Shown: positions 8,272 to 16,882, counted from the stretch's first letter. The stretch is 22,545 bases of DNA from an uncultured Desulfobulbaceae bacterium (GCA_947258675.1 CAMYJP010000018.1:1-22545); one strand, 5' to 3'. Notes: generated by a model not told the origin, from the letters alone. Made by a program: numbers and translations.

Positions 8272-8335
8272 CTCCGCTTCTATATGCGCTTCAGGTGCCG
8301 GGGCAGGTATTATAGTTTCTACAGGAGGTTAACTG

Positions 8336-8368
8336 AAAAACCGACCGTAAAAACTTTGGCCGGTTTTT
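8336..8368 (-). terminator. Terminator-like hairpin between efp and epmA
   Basis: AAAAACCGACC (8336-8346) pairs with GGCCGGTTTTT (8358-8368) over 11 positions with one A-C mismatch and an 11-base loop. A-rich and T-rich arms make it usable in both directions. It would end or attenuate the efp transcript before the truncated epmA. Confidence 0.6.
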
Positions 8369-8439
8369 CGATATTTTTTCTATGGAATTACAATAAGAAT
8401 ATTAGGTGGATACTGTAGGTCTGGTCTCAGATATACATC

Positions 8440-9003
8440 TTATTCTTTTACTCGGGTCATATATGCCCCGGTTCTGGTATCGATCTGGATTTTATCCCCT
8501 TCTTCCACAAAAGGCGGAACCTGTAGTTCAAAACCTGTTTCAACAGTAACGGGTTTCGTATCACTGCCAGAAGTATCACCCTTGGCCCACGGATCAGCCA
8601 GAGTAACCGTCAAATTTACAAAGTTAGGCAAGGTTACGCCGATCGGCCTGTCGTTGAATAGGAGAACCTGAACCTCCATATTGTCTATTAGAAAATTAGT
8701 ATCATCACCCAATTGGTCTTTTGTGATGACAAACTGTTCGTAATTTTTAGTGTCCATAAAGTGATATTCCATACTCTGAGAATATAAAAACTGCATGGTA
8801 CGTTCCATTAGGGGTGCTTTCTCAAACTTATCATTTGAGCGGAAGGTCCTGTCAAACTGATTGCCGGAAACCAAATTCCGCAATTTTGTCCTATACAGGG
8901 CTTGGCCCTTTCCCGGTTTTGAAAACTGAAAATCTGTAACGACGTAGGGTTCACCGTCAATCATAACCTTTAAACCTTTCCGTAAATCGGATGCAGAATA
9001 CAT
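8440..9003 (-). CDS. efp: Translation elongation factor P
   Basis: EF-P (187 residues) binds next to the P-site of ribosomes stalled at polyproline and promotes peptide-bond formation. The three beta-barrel domains are complete. The tip loop of domain I reads KPGKGQA with the modifiable lysine at position 32, the type that EpmA decorates in enterobacteria. The C-terminal signature is GFELQVPPFVEEGDKIQIDTR. The family length is 185-190, so it is intact. GGAG lies about 10 bases upstream of the ATG. The adjacent epmA-like gene on the same strand supports a beta-lysylation pathway, but epmB (the lysine 2,3-aminomutase) is not in the window. Confidence 0.97.
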   Translation of the reverse strand: MYSASDLRKGLKVMIDGEPYVVTDFQFSKPGKGQALYRTKLRNLVSGNQFDRTFRSNDKFEKAPLMERTMQFLYSQSMEYHFMDTKNYEQFVITKDQLGDDTNFLIDNMEVQVLLFNDRPIGVTLPNFVNLTVTLADPWAKGDTSGSDTKPVTVETGFELQVPPFVEEGDKIQIDTRTGAYMTRVKE

Positions 9004-9214
9004 CTTTTAATTACTCCGTTGCTAAATTATTAGGTTTTTAATGCTATTGTTTTACACTTCGGCCATTCCTTTTACCACTCCAATTTGTCTCTTATCTGGC
9101 CCTGAAGATCAGATTTTATTATTAGATAAAAAATTTTCTGGTGCAATATACCTTTCCAATGAATAATTACGCAACCAATAACATCATATCTGCCCTCACC
9201 TTTCTTTGAAATTT

Positions 9215-9233
9215 CTTTACCGGCAAGGTAAAG
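9215..9233 (+). promoter_or_regulatory. Small hairpin upstream of the DUF4139 gene
   Basis: CTTTACC, a GGCAA loop and GGTAAAG form a perfect 7-bp stem about 40 bases before the start codon at 9274. It could be a 5'-UTR structure or an operator. The rest of the divergent gap (9004-9273) shows no gene and no promoter that I can defend. Confidence 0.3.
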
Positions 9234-9273
9234 TAGGTCTGGCAGTTCAGCAAATTTCTATGGGAGATTAATA

Positions 9274-10719
9274 ATGATACATTCTTTCAAAATCTCTTCT
9301 GTTTTTCTTGGTATAATCATGTTCATCTTCATGCATTCAGCAAAAGCCGAAGAACAGATAAGTACCTTGCAGGATCAGAAAATGGTTTCCGTTACAATTT
9401 ATAACGACAACCTCGCACTTATTAAAGACAGGCGCAAAGTATCACTAAGTAAAGGAATGACCAACCTTGCGTTCAGAGAAGTCTCCGGACGTATGAAACC
9501 TGAAACAGCATTGCTCCGCAGTATTGAGAACACTAACGGTGTGGCGGTACTGGAACAGAACTTTGACTATGACCTTTTGACTCCGCAGAAAATGTTGGAA
9601 AAATATGTTGGTCAAGAGGTTGGTGTCGTAAAAACACATCCAACAACTGGAGAGGAAACAATTGCCAAAGCTCTGGTATTGAGCACAAATGAGGGAGTTA
9701 TATTAAAAATTGGTGACCACATTGAAACTGGAATTCCTGGACGCCTGATTTTTTCTTCTGTCCCGAAAAACCTCAGAGACAGACCGACCCTTTCCATGAC
9801 TTTGGAGAGCATTACAGACCAGCCTCAGACTTTAGAGTTGAGCTATCTGTCAGAAGGGTTAGCTTGGAAAGCGGATTATGTAGCGGAACTCAATCCCGAT
9901 GACACCAGTATTGATCTCAATGGTTGGGTTACCCTGACCAACACCAGCGGTACGGTTTACAATAATGCTCTGCTGCAACTTGTTGCCGGTGATGTACATC
10001 AGGCTCCAAGGCCGGTAAAAAGATTGATGCTGCTTGAAAGGGAAGATGCCTCAACGGCCGGGTCTGTTTCAAAAATGCAGGAGGAAGATCTTTTTGAATA
10101 TCATCTCTACACGCTTCCAAGACCGACCTCCATCTTCGATAATCAAACCAAACAAGTTGCACTTCTGCAGGCCTCACAGATTACCAGCCGCAAAGAATAT
10201 CTCCTCAGAGGTCAACAACATTATTATTTTAGAAAGTTTCACAAAACCAATGATAAAGTAAAAATTGGTGTATTTCTTACTTTTATCAATTCAAAGGAAG
10301 ATAATTTAGGCATTCCAATGCCTAAAGGTGTTGTCAGGGTATATAAACGAGATACGCAAGACAGATTGCAGTTTATAGGTGAAGACACTATAGACCATAC
10401 CCCGAAAAATGAGACCATTCGGCTCAAACTGGGTAATGCCTTTGATGTGACTGGTCAAAAGAGACAAACCGACTTTAAAAAACTTTCAGGGTTTGGCCGT
10501 TACAACTATGTATTTGAAAGCAGTTATCAAATAGAGATCAAGAATGCCAAGGACAAAGAAGTAAAAGTTAAAATTCTTGAACAACTGCCCGGTGATTGGG
10601 AGATATTGAGTGAAAGTCACCAACACAAAAAAGAGGCAGCATTCACAGCATACTGGTTACTTCCGGTACCTGCAAAAGGAAGCTCGACCTTAGAATACAG
10701 CGTGAGGGTCAGACAATAA
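9274..10719 (+). CDS. Exported DUF4139-family protein, function unknown
   Basis: This 481-residue protein has a Sec signal peptide (MIHSFKISSVFLGIIMFIFM, cleavage after HSAKA, about residue 25), so it acts in the periplasm or at the outer membrane. VTIYNDNLALIKDRRKVSLSKG and LSYLSEGLAWKADYVAELNPD followed by LNGWVTLTNTSG are typical of DUF4139/DUF4140 proteins, which are built of beta-sandwich domains with a middle coiled or variable region. The C-terminal half (residues about 300-480) is beta-rich and ends YSVRVRQ. No catalytic motif is evident. GGGAG lies 8-9 bases upstream of the ATG. It is the first plus-strand gene of the cluster that leads to the phosphoesterase, 28 bases away. Confidence 0.85.
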   Translation: MIHSFKISSVFLGIIMFIFMHSAKAEEQISTLQDQKMVSVTIYNDNLALIKDRRKVSLSKGMTNLAFREVSGRMKPETALLRSIENTNGVAVLEQNFDYDLLTPQKMLEKYVGQEVGVVKTHPTTGEETIAKALVLSTNEGVILKIGDHIETGIPGRLIFSSVPKNLRDRPTLSMTLESITDQPQTLELSYLSEGLAWKADYVAELNPDDTSIDLNGWVTLTNTSGTVYNNALLQLVAGDVHQAPRPVKRLMLLEREDASTAGSVSKMQEEDLFEYHLYTLPRPTSIFDNQTKQVALLQASQITSRKEYLLRGQQHYYFRKFHKTNDKVKIGVFLTFINSKEDNLGIPMPKGVVRVYKRDTQDRLQFIGEDTIDHTPKNETIRLKLGNAFDVTGQKRQTDFKKLSGFGRYNYVFESSYQIEIKNAKDKEVKVKILEQLPGDWEILSESHQHKKEAAFTAYWLLPVPAKGSSTLEYSVRVRQ

Positions 10720-10747
10720 ACCAAAATTATTATTAGGAATCGAACAC

Positions 10748-11245
10748 TTGATCAAGATCGGCATCCTATCAGACACCCATTTATCGGGACCAAATGAACT
10801 ATTTAAGAAACATGCCCAAGCCTGTTTTTCTGATGTGGATATTATTTTTCACGCCGGTGACCTCACGGAGTTGACAATATTGAGTGTTTTCAATGGTAAG
10901 GAACTTCATGCAGTACACGGCAATATGTGCGGATACAGTGCATATAACGCCCTGCCTGAAAAAAAAGTTATCCAAGCAGGAAATTTCACAATAGCCCTCA
11001 CCCATGGCGCCGATTGTGGATACAATGATATTGAAGAGTGTTTATGGAACGAATTCGCCCCCATCGACTGTATCGTATACGGTCACACGCATCAGCCTGT
11101 GTGTCATAAAAAAGGACCGATATTATTTATCAATCCAGGCAGTTTCTCACTTCGCACCCGGTATGGGACGGTTGGGACCTATGCCATTTTGGAAGTCGGA
11201 GAAAAATTGCACGGAGAAATCCATGAATTGGAATCAATACCATGA
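10748..11245 (+). CDS. YfcE/MJ0936-type metallophosphoesterase
   Basis: This 165-residue calcineurin-like phosphoesterase has the full metal-ligand set: GILSDTHLSG (D-x-H), FHAGDLTE (GD), VHGNMCGY (GNH-type motif in the GN form), LTHGADCG and YGHTHQP (GHTH). The small YfcE/MJ0936 form hydrolyses phosphodiester model substrates; the natural substrate is unclear. The start codon is TTG at 10748, preceded by AGGA about 10 bases upstream, and the protein starts M(TTG)IKIGILSDTH exactly where the family does. The stop overlaps the next gene by four bases (ATGA), so the two genes are translationally coupled. Confidence 0.92.
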   Translation: MIKIGILSDTHLSGPNELFKKHAQACFSDVDIIFHAGDLTELTILSVFNGKELHAVHGNMCGYSAYNALPEKKVIQAGNFTIALTHGADCGYNDIEECLWNEFAPIDCIVYGHTHQPVCHKKGPILFINPGSFSLRTRYGTVGTYAILEVGEKLHGEIHELESIP

Positions 11246-11766
11246 AGAATCTATGGACGCCATGGCGTATGTCTTATGTAACGGGTAAAGAAGGAATAAA
11301 AAATGAATGTATTTTTGATATCAATCCATCAGCCGCCAGCGATAAAAAAAACCTTATCCTCCTGCGCGGACAATTGACTGTAGTTCTCCTTAATCGTTTT
11401 CCATATGCAAACGGTCATCTGCTGATAGCCCCTAATCGACATTTTTCAGACATTACTGAATTGAGCATGGAGGAAAACACAGCCATTATGCACACTGTGC
11501 AGCACAGTGTGTCCATTCTGAGAAAACATCTACATCCGGAAGGATTTAATATTGGCCTCAATATCGGCACCATTGCCGGAGCCGGGATTGTGGAACATCT
11601 CCATTTCCATGTGGTTCCCCGCTGGGATGGGGATCACAATTTTATGACCGTACTTTCAGAAGTAAGAACTATTCCCCAGCACATCGACCATACATTTGAT
11701 ATGCTGGTAGATGATTTCCAATCTGGCCTGAACAATGAAGATAGAAAAATGGATAAAGAAACGTAG
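11242..11766 (+). CDS. HIT-family nucleotide hydrolase/phosphorylase (Ap4A phosphorylase-like)
   Basis: This 174-residue histidine-triad protein carries the catalytic EHLHFHVVPRW. It opens with LWTPWRMSYV, the start typical of the HIT subgroup annotated as Ap4A phosphorylase or Ap4A hydrolase. RFPYANGHLLIAPNRH is the conserved strand before the nucleotide-binding loop. It would cleave dinucleoside polyphosphates or adenylylated compounds in the cytoplasm. It overlaps the phosphoesterase by ATGA, so both enzymes should be made in similar amounts; a shared role in nucleotide-signal turnover is possible but inferred. Confidence 0.92.
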   Translation: MKNLWTPWRMSYVTGKEGIKNECIFDINPSAASDKKNLILLRGQLTVVLLNRFPYANGHLLIAPNRHFSDITELSMEENTAIMHTVQHSVSILRKHLHPEGFNIGLNIGTIAGAGIVEHLHFHVVPRWDGDHNFMTVLSEVRTIPQHIDHTFDMLVDDFQSGLNNEDRKMDKET

Positions 11767-11893
11767 CAGATGAGTGTTTCATGGATTATCCTGTTGTCAT
11801 TATCTACAAATTGATCTATTCAAGTAGCCAAACAAATTAAATCAACAGATACTAAATTTAAAACGCAATCTTCCATATTTTCATTCTTAAATT

Positions 11894-11913
11894 TTCAATC
11901 TTCAATCTTCAAT
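11894..11913 (+). repeat. TTCAATC heptamer repeat before mutS
   Basis: TTCAATC TTCAATC TTCAAT, almost three copies, ends 8 bases before the mutS start. It lies in an A/T-rich, pyrimidine-rich leader with no Shine-Dalgarno sequence. Confidence 0.8.
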
Positions 11914-11921
11914 TTTTAGTC

Positions 11922-14600
11922 ATGATGAAGCCAGCAAAAATCACCCCGATGCTTCAGCAATATCTGGAGATCAAGAGCCAAAACGAGGATACAATCCTGT
12001 TTTATCGGATGGGCGATTTTTACGAAATGTTTTTCGACGACGCAATAGAGGCTTCACGTACTCTGGGTATCACCCTCACCTCTCGCAATAATAAGGATCA
12101 GAAAGATAAGGTCCCTATGTGCGGCGTCCCGCATCATGCCGCATCAACCTATCTTGCAAAACTTGTCAACGCCGGTTTCAGGGTTGCCATCTGCGAACAG
12201 ACCGAAGACCCCAAGCAGGCCAAAGGGGTTGTCAAAAGGGAAGTAGTTCGTGTCGTTACTCCCGGCCTTACAACTGAAGAACAGTTACTTGATGATAAGA
12301 GCAACCGATACATTGCTTCCATATGCATTCCTCCTATAAACAGAGGTCAGAAAAAAAAATCATCTCCTTTCGGGATTAGCTTTCTTGATCTTACAACAGG
12401 TGAATTCATTATTACCGAAAGAAATGACTTGACACAATTAACAGATGAGTTGACAAGGCTATCCCCGTCAGAGCTTATAATCAAAGATACCGACAACGAA
12501 GATGAAAACCGTTTTCAAGCACAAATTTGCCAATACCTGCCTGGCATCTGCATAACCAAACGTAGCGGTCATACATTTCATCTTGAAACCGCTCGGGAAA
12601 CCCTGCTTGACCATTTTCATACGGTTAATCTGGCAGGTTTCGGTTGTGAGCACATGAATACAGGAATTGCTGCCGCAGGTGCACTGCTTGATTATATAAA
12701 AGAAACACAAAAAACCGACCTGACTCATATAGAAAAGATTACTCCCCTAGAATTGGCCAATGTGCTCATCGTCGATGATGCATCACGTCGCAATCTGGAA
12801 CTTTGCCAGACCATTGTCGGTGGTAACCGAGAAGGATCATTGCTTTCCACCATGGACCTCACCAGAACACCAATGGGGGCAAGGCTTTTAAAAAAGCGCC
12901 TCCTCTTTCCATTACAGGATACTATCCGAATCAACCGCAGACTTGAGGCTGTCGAGCAGTTATACAACAGAGCCGATCTCAGAAATTCAATTCGGGAAAT
13001 TCTTACTAGGGTCTACGATCTCGAGCGGCTCAACAGCAGGGTGGTGCTTGGTAGCGCTAACGCCAGAGATCTGACAAGCATTAAGTATTCACTTTTGCAG
13101 CTACCCAGGATCAAAACAATTTTGAGCGGGATGGAAACCAGCCTGCTGCAAGAAATCGGTGATCAGCTTGACCCCCTTACTGACCTCCAGGAATTAATAG
13201 ATGTGAGTATCCGTGAAGATGGGCCGGTGACCCTCCGCGATGGGAACCTCATTAAAGAAGGCTATGATGCAGAACTGGACGAACTGATAGTTATTCTCAG
13301 AGATGGAAAAAAAATGATTCTTGCTCTTGAAGCCCAAGAAAGACAGCGCACAGGAATCGCCAAACTAAAGATAGGATTCAACAAAGTGTTTGGATACTTT
13401 CTTGAAGTAAGTCGTGCCCAACTGAATAACGTACCTGAAAATTATATCCGTAAACAGACCTTGGTGAATGCCGAAAGATTTATTACGCCGGAGTTAAAAG
13501 AATTTGAGAACAAAGTTCTTGGAGCCCAGGAAAAAAGGCTGGAGCTGGAATACAGATTATTCTGTCATATCAGGCAGCATGTGGCTGATAAAAGTGCGTC
13601 AGTCATAAAAACTGCTTCCCAAATTGCCAGGATTGACTTCTTTGCCAGTATGGCGGAATTGGCGGTAAAAAACCGATATACATGTCCCCAGGTAAATAAC
13701 GGTGAAAAAATCACTATCATTGAAGGGCGTCATCCGGTTATTGAAAACTCATTACCACCGGGCAGATTCGTACCTAATGACATATTTCTTGATCAGGAAA
13801 ACAATGAAGTTTTGATTATTACAGGCCCCAACATGGCTGGCAAATCGACAGTGCTGAGGCAGACAGCCCTGATCGTACTGATGGCACAGATGGGAAGTTT
13901 TGTCCCGGCGGACAAAACTGAAATTGGTATCGTTGATAAAATATTTACCCGTGTCGGTGCCATGGATGATCTTCGGAAAGGTCAGTCTACATTTATGGTG
14001 GAAATGAATGAGACAGCGAATATTCTCAATAATGCCACTGACAAAAGTCTGGTTATTTTGGATGAAATTGGCCGAGGCACCTCTACTTTTGACGGCCTGG
14101 CAATTGCCTGGGCTGTAGCAGAAGAATTGGTCAGCAAAAACAACAATGGAGTCAAAACACTTTTTGCTACCCATTATCACGAACTAGTTGAGTTAGCTGT
14201 AACTAATTCAAGAATAAAAAATTACAATATTGCTGTCCGGGAATGGAATGATACTATTGTTTTTCTGCATAAACTGATGAAAGGTGGAACTAATCGCAGT
14301 TATGGAATTCAAGTGGCAGCGCTGGCAGGTGTTCCGGTAAAAGTAGTAAACCGAGCAAACGAAATATTGAGGAATATAGAAAAGGGGGAATTCAATCAAA
14401 AGGGAGAACCCCGTATAGCAGCCAGTCAGCAAAAATTATCTGAAATGCAAAAAAATGAAGACAAAAAACCGAATCAACTTTCTCTTTTCACAACAGGAAA
14501 CGATCCGATCCGGGATAAAATTGAAAGCGTGCAGCTTGATCGCTTAACACCTCTGGAAGCCCTTTCGCTCCTATATGAGCTAAAAGACATGCAGTCATAA
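11922..14600 (+). CDS. mutS: DNA mismatch repair protein MutS
   Basis: MutS recognises mismatches and starts methyl-independent or MutL-dependent repair. The mismatch-reading F-Y-E motif is at residues 33-35 (GDFYEMFFDD). The connector, lever and clamp domains follow (LTTGEFIITE; GYFLEVSRAQLNNVP). The ATPase has Walker A GPNMAGKST (about residue 635), Walker B LVILDEIGRGTSTFDG (about 709) and FATHYHEL. Length is 892 residues, normal for MutS1, and the C-terminus (LTPLEALSLLYELK) is the beta-clamp/tetramer tail, so the gene is intact. The start is ATG ATG at 11922/11925; neither has a visible ribosome binding site. No mutL is present here. The gap from the HIT gene is 155 bases. Confidence 0.98.
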   Translation: MMKPAKITPMLQQYLEIKSQNEDTILFYRMGDFYEMFFDDAIEASRTLGITLTSRNNKDQKDKVPMCGVPHHAASTYLAKLVNAGFRVAICEQTEDPKQAKGVVKREVVRVVTPGLTTEEQLLDDKSNRYIASICIPPINRGQKKKSSPFGISFLDLTTGEFIITERNDLTQLTDELTRLSPSELIIKDTDNEDENRFQAQICQYLPGICITKRSGHTFHLETARETLLDHFHTVNLAGFGCEHMNTGIAAAGALLDYIKETQKTDLTHIEKITPLELANVLIVDDASRRNLELCQTIVGGNREGSLLSTMDLTRTPMGARLLKKRLLFPLQDTIRINRRLEAVEQLYNRADLRNSIREILTRVYDLERLNSRVVLGSANARDLTSIKYSLLQLPRIKTILSGMETSLLQEIGDQLDPLTDLQELIDVSIREDGPVTLRDGNLIKEGYDAELDELIVILRDGKKMILALEAQERQRTGIAKLKIGFNKVFGYFLEVSRAQLNNVPENYIRKQTLVNAERFITPELKEFENKVLGAQEKRLELEYRLFCHIRQHVADKSASVIKTASQIARIDFFASMAELAVKNRYTCPQVNNGEKITIIEGRHPVIENSLPPGRFVPNDIFLDQENNEVLIITGPNMAGKSTVLRQTALIVLMAQMGSFVPADKTEIGIVDKIFTRVGAMDDLRKGQSTFMVEMNETANILNNATDKSLVILDEIGRGTSTFDGLAIAWAVAEELVSKNNNGVKTLFATHYHELVELAVTNSRIKNYNIAVREWNDTIVFLHKLMKGGTNRSYGIQVAALAGVPVKVVNRANEILRNIEKGEFNQKGEPRIAASQQKLSEMQKNEDKKPNQLSLFTTGNDPIRDKIESVQLDRLTPLEALSLLYELKDMQS

Positions 14601-14613
14601 CATGTTGATTTAT

Positions 14614-14631
14614 AATTCTTTTTTAAGAATT
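14614..14631 (+). terminator. Weak AT hairpin after mutS
   Basis: AATTCTT, a TTTT loop and AAGAATT form a perfect 7-bp but AT-only stem 14 bases after the mutS stop. Without GC pairs or a following T-run it is at best a weak terminator. Confidence 0.3.
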
Positions 14632-14731
14632 ACCTTATTCCTTAAACTATGTATTCATTAAAATTTGCCAATTCTAGTCTTCTTTAGTAATATTAAGAGG
14701 ATATGAAGAGTCCCCGTTATCAAGTATAATT

Positions 14732-16534
14732 ATGCTTACATCTTTCAGCTCACACAAGCAGCATCTGCCTTTTAAATCTTCCGGCACGTTCGCCTGTGGG
14801 CCCGCCGTCAAGCTGCTGATTCTTTTTACACTTCTCTTTATAGGGGCTGCTTCTGTCCCTTCTTTACTTGCTGCAGAGAATACACCTCCGGCCACATTGC
14901 AAAAAAGATACGATGTAGCAAAGTATTATTATCATAATCTCATAATACACAGAAAATTAGGCGCGTCAAAACCACGATGGGAAAAAACCATCAGGGTGTT
15001 TCGACAGATATATCTGGAAAACCCCAAAAAAGAGCTGGGACTTTTAAGTTTATTTATGATGGGTCGTCTTTACCATGAAATGTATTCGCGATTCCACAAC
15101 CCGCAGGATCTAAATGAAGCAATTACTTATTATGATGACGTGGCTCTTCTCTTCCCCACCAGCAGCCTTGCCGATGATGCCCTCTATATCTTGGGTAAAA
15201 TATATCTCCATGACAAAAATACTCCTAGACACGCAGGCGATATTTTTTACCAGATTACTTGCCAATATCCACAAGGAGATATGGCCAGGCGTGCTGGAGA
15301 TGAACTCCATGCCTTAAAATATAAAGACAAGCAAAACAAAGCAAAACAACAGGAGAATAAATCCAAGCATTCCAGCAAACTGGTACAGGTCCTGCCAATA
15401 AAGTTCTGGTCCACGGATAATTACACTCGTGTTGTTGTACAAACAACAGCCCCGGTAAATTTTAGCGAACAGCTGCTTGAAAAAAATGCTAATCGCCCCC
15501 AAAGGCTCTTTATTGACCTGAATAACAGTCATATACCACCCAAAGCCTGCAGACCAATTCCCATACAAGACGGTCTTTTAAAACGTGTTCGGGCCGGCCA
15601 GCATAATTCTGATACTGTTAGGGTTGTTCTGGATATTGAATCCATTGCAAGGTATAAAATATTTACTCTTCAAGATCCCTTTCGGGCAGTAATTGATGTA
15701 CACGGACACAAAAAACAGCGGACCGAAAATGCTCCCCTAGTAGTTTTGGGCACTGAAAATTCTAAAAAAAGAGCCCCGAATAAAAAAACAAACGAAACCC
15801 AAATGCTGCCGTCTCTTGCCCAGCAACTGGGTTTAGGGATAAGGAGAATCGTCATCGACCCGGGTCATGGCGGCAAGGACCCGGGTGCAATAGCCCCCAA
15901 TGGTCTTAAAGAAAAAGATATTGTGCTGGATGTTTCCAAAATACTCTCAGAGCAGCTTCGGAAAAAACTTTTTTGTGAAGTCATCCTCACCCGCACAAGG
16001 GATGTTTTTATTCCTCTTGAGGAACGCACAGCCATTGCAAATACTGAAAGAGGAGACCTGTTCGTTTCAGTGCATGTAAACTCGGCTCCTTCCCCTAGAG
16101 TTAAAGGAGTTGAAACTTATGTTCTTAACTTGACTAACGATGAAGAAGCAATGCAGCTGGCAGCCTTTGAAAACTCCACATCTAAAAGCAACATGAGTGA
16201 CCTGCAGGGTATCCTGGACGACCTCCTCAACAATTCCAAACTAGATGAATCCACCAAACTTGCCGAGTTTGTGCAGAACAATATGGTCAGAGGCTTAAAT
16301 CTCAAAGACCTAGGAGTAAAGCAAGCACCCTTTTATGTACTAATCGGTGCTCAAATGCCCGCTATTCTCATTGAAATCACCTTCATGAGTAACCCCAGAG
16401 AAGCAAATCGTTTGCGGGATGCAAACTACCTCGCAGCTATCGCGGAGCAGATGTCGGCCGGAATAACAGATTATGTCAGCAGCACCAGCCTTGCAATGGC
16501 TGTCCCTGGTCTAAAAGCATCCTCCACCCATTAA
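14732..16534 (+). CDS. Exported N-acetylmuramoyl-L-alanine amidase (AmiC-like) with N-terminal helical repeat region
   Basis: This 600-residue cell-wall hydrolase cleaves the amide between MurNAc and the stem peptide. It has a long N-region, then the hydrophobic VKLLILFTLLFIGAASV signal ending at LLAAEN, so it is periplasmic. Residues about 60-195 are TPR-like helices (FMMGRLYHEM..; DDALYILGKIYLHD). An AMIN domain, which targets septal peptidoglycan, starts near 218 (VLPIKFWSTDNYTRVVVQTT). Amidase_3 begins near 371: DPGHGGKDPGA, E in LKEKDIVLDV, SVHVNS and IEITFMSNP supply the zinc ligands and catalytic Glu. The start at 14732 has no clear ribosome binding site. The extra helical-repeat domain is not in E. 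coli AmiC and may mediate partner binding. It follows mutS by 131 bases. Confidence 0.93.
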   Translation: MLTSFSSHKQHLPFKSSGTFACGPAVKLLILFTLLFIGAASVPSLLAAENTPPATLQKRYDVAKYYYHNLIIHRKLGASKPRWEKTIRVFRQIYLENPKKELGLLSLFMMGRLYHEMYSRFHNPQDLNEAITYYDDVALLFPTSSLADDALYILGKIYLHDKNTPRHAGDIFYQITCQYPQGDMARRAGDELHALKYKDKQNKAKQQENKSKHSSKLVQVLPIKFWSTDNYTRVVVQTTAPVNFSEQLLEKNANRPQRLFIDLNNSHIPPKACRPIPIQDGLLKRVRAGQHNSDTVRVVLDIESIARYKIFTLQDPFRAVIDVHGHKKQRTENAPLVVLGTENSKKRAPNKKTNETQMLPSLAQQLGLGIRRIVIDPGHGGKDPGAIAPNGLKEKDIVLDVSKILSEQLRKKLFCEVILTRTRDVFIPLEERTAIANTERGDLFVSVHVNSAPSPRVKGVETYVLNLTNDEEAMQLAAFENSTSKSNMSDLQGILDDLLNNSKLDESTKLAEFVQNNMVRGLNLKDLGVKQAPFYVLIGAQMPAILIEITFMSNPREANRLRDANYLAAIAEQMSAGITDYVSSTSLAMAVPGLKASSTH

Positions 16535-16542
16535 TTAATATC

Positions 16543-16568
16543 CATCCGGAAAGTTTTTTTTTCGGATG
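16543..16568 (+). terminator. Possible weak terminator after the amidase gene
   Basis: CATCCG (16543-16548) pairs with CGGATG (16563-16568); the A/T-rich loop contains AAA opposite a run of T, which can extend the stem. The T-run lies inside the hairpin rather than after it, so this is uncertain. Confidence 0.35.
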
Positions 16569-16609
16569 CCTACACAAAGTTGATTCCAATTCAAAAACGT
16601 GCAGTTTTC

Positions 16610-16785
16610 AGCAAGTTCAAGGATTACAAGGAGTTGCTCTAAAGGATTTCCGTTGGTCACGCGGAGGCGTATGTGGATACGCCGCACAAGCAACCCCGCA
16701 GTTTGACGCAGAGGTTTTTGAGGTAAGCGAGCAAAACGAGACTCCGAAAAGGCCGTTTCTGGATGGAAACTAATTAGTTTCTTAA
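16610..16785. other. Gene-free stretch with structured, repeat-like element
   Basis: There is no gene between 16535 and 17035. This part is clearly GC-richer than its AT-rich surroundings and holds a perfect 7-bp hairpin (GGCGTAT, GTGG loop, ATACGCC, 16666-16683), a CGGAG...CTCCG pair further out, and a perfect 16-base palindrome GAAACTAATTAGTTTC (16766-16781). In one forward frame it reads GGVCGYAAQATPQFDAE and further to FLDGN-stop without an initiator. It could be a dispersed repeat, a gene remnant or a small structured RNA; sequence alone does not decide. Confidence 0.4.
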
Positions 16786-16800
16786 AGCATGCCGGTGTAT

Positions 16801-16882
16801 AATGAATTGGTAAATGTAAATAACATAGTTTTTACATTAATTTCTTAGCTGTTGCCGTTCGTACAATTCATTTTCATTTACC
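16801..16882. repeat. Cluster of AT-rich inverted repeats
   Basis: Three perfect inverted pairs interleave: AATGAATTG (16801-16809) with CAATTCATT (16864-16872), GGTAAATG (16809-16816) with CATTTACC (16875-16882), and ATGTAAA (16814-16820) with TTTACAT (16831-16837). They cannot all form at once, so they are either alternative structures or scattered copies of an operator-like word. Confidence 0.6.

Noticed and set aside
8331..8440. The missing EpmA N-terminus in another frame
   Set aside because: The other frame before VET (ending VGFSVNLL then stop) does not match EpmA, and the stretch is occupied by a terminator-like hairpin. A simple one-base frameshift does not restore the gene.
14725..14730. 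TATAAT just before the amidase start as a promoter
   Set aside because: It lies one base before the ATG, so transcription would begin inside the coding region, and no -35 box is present.
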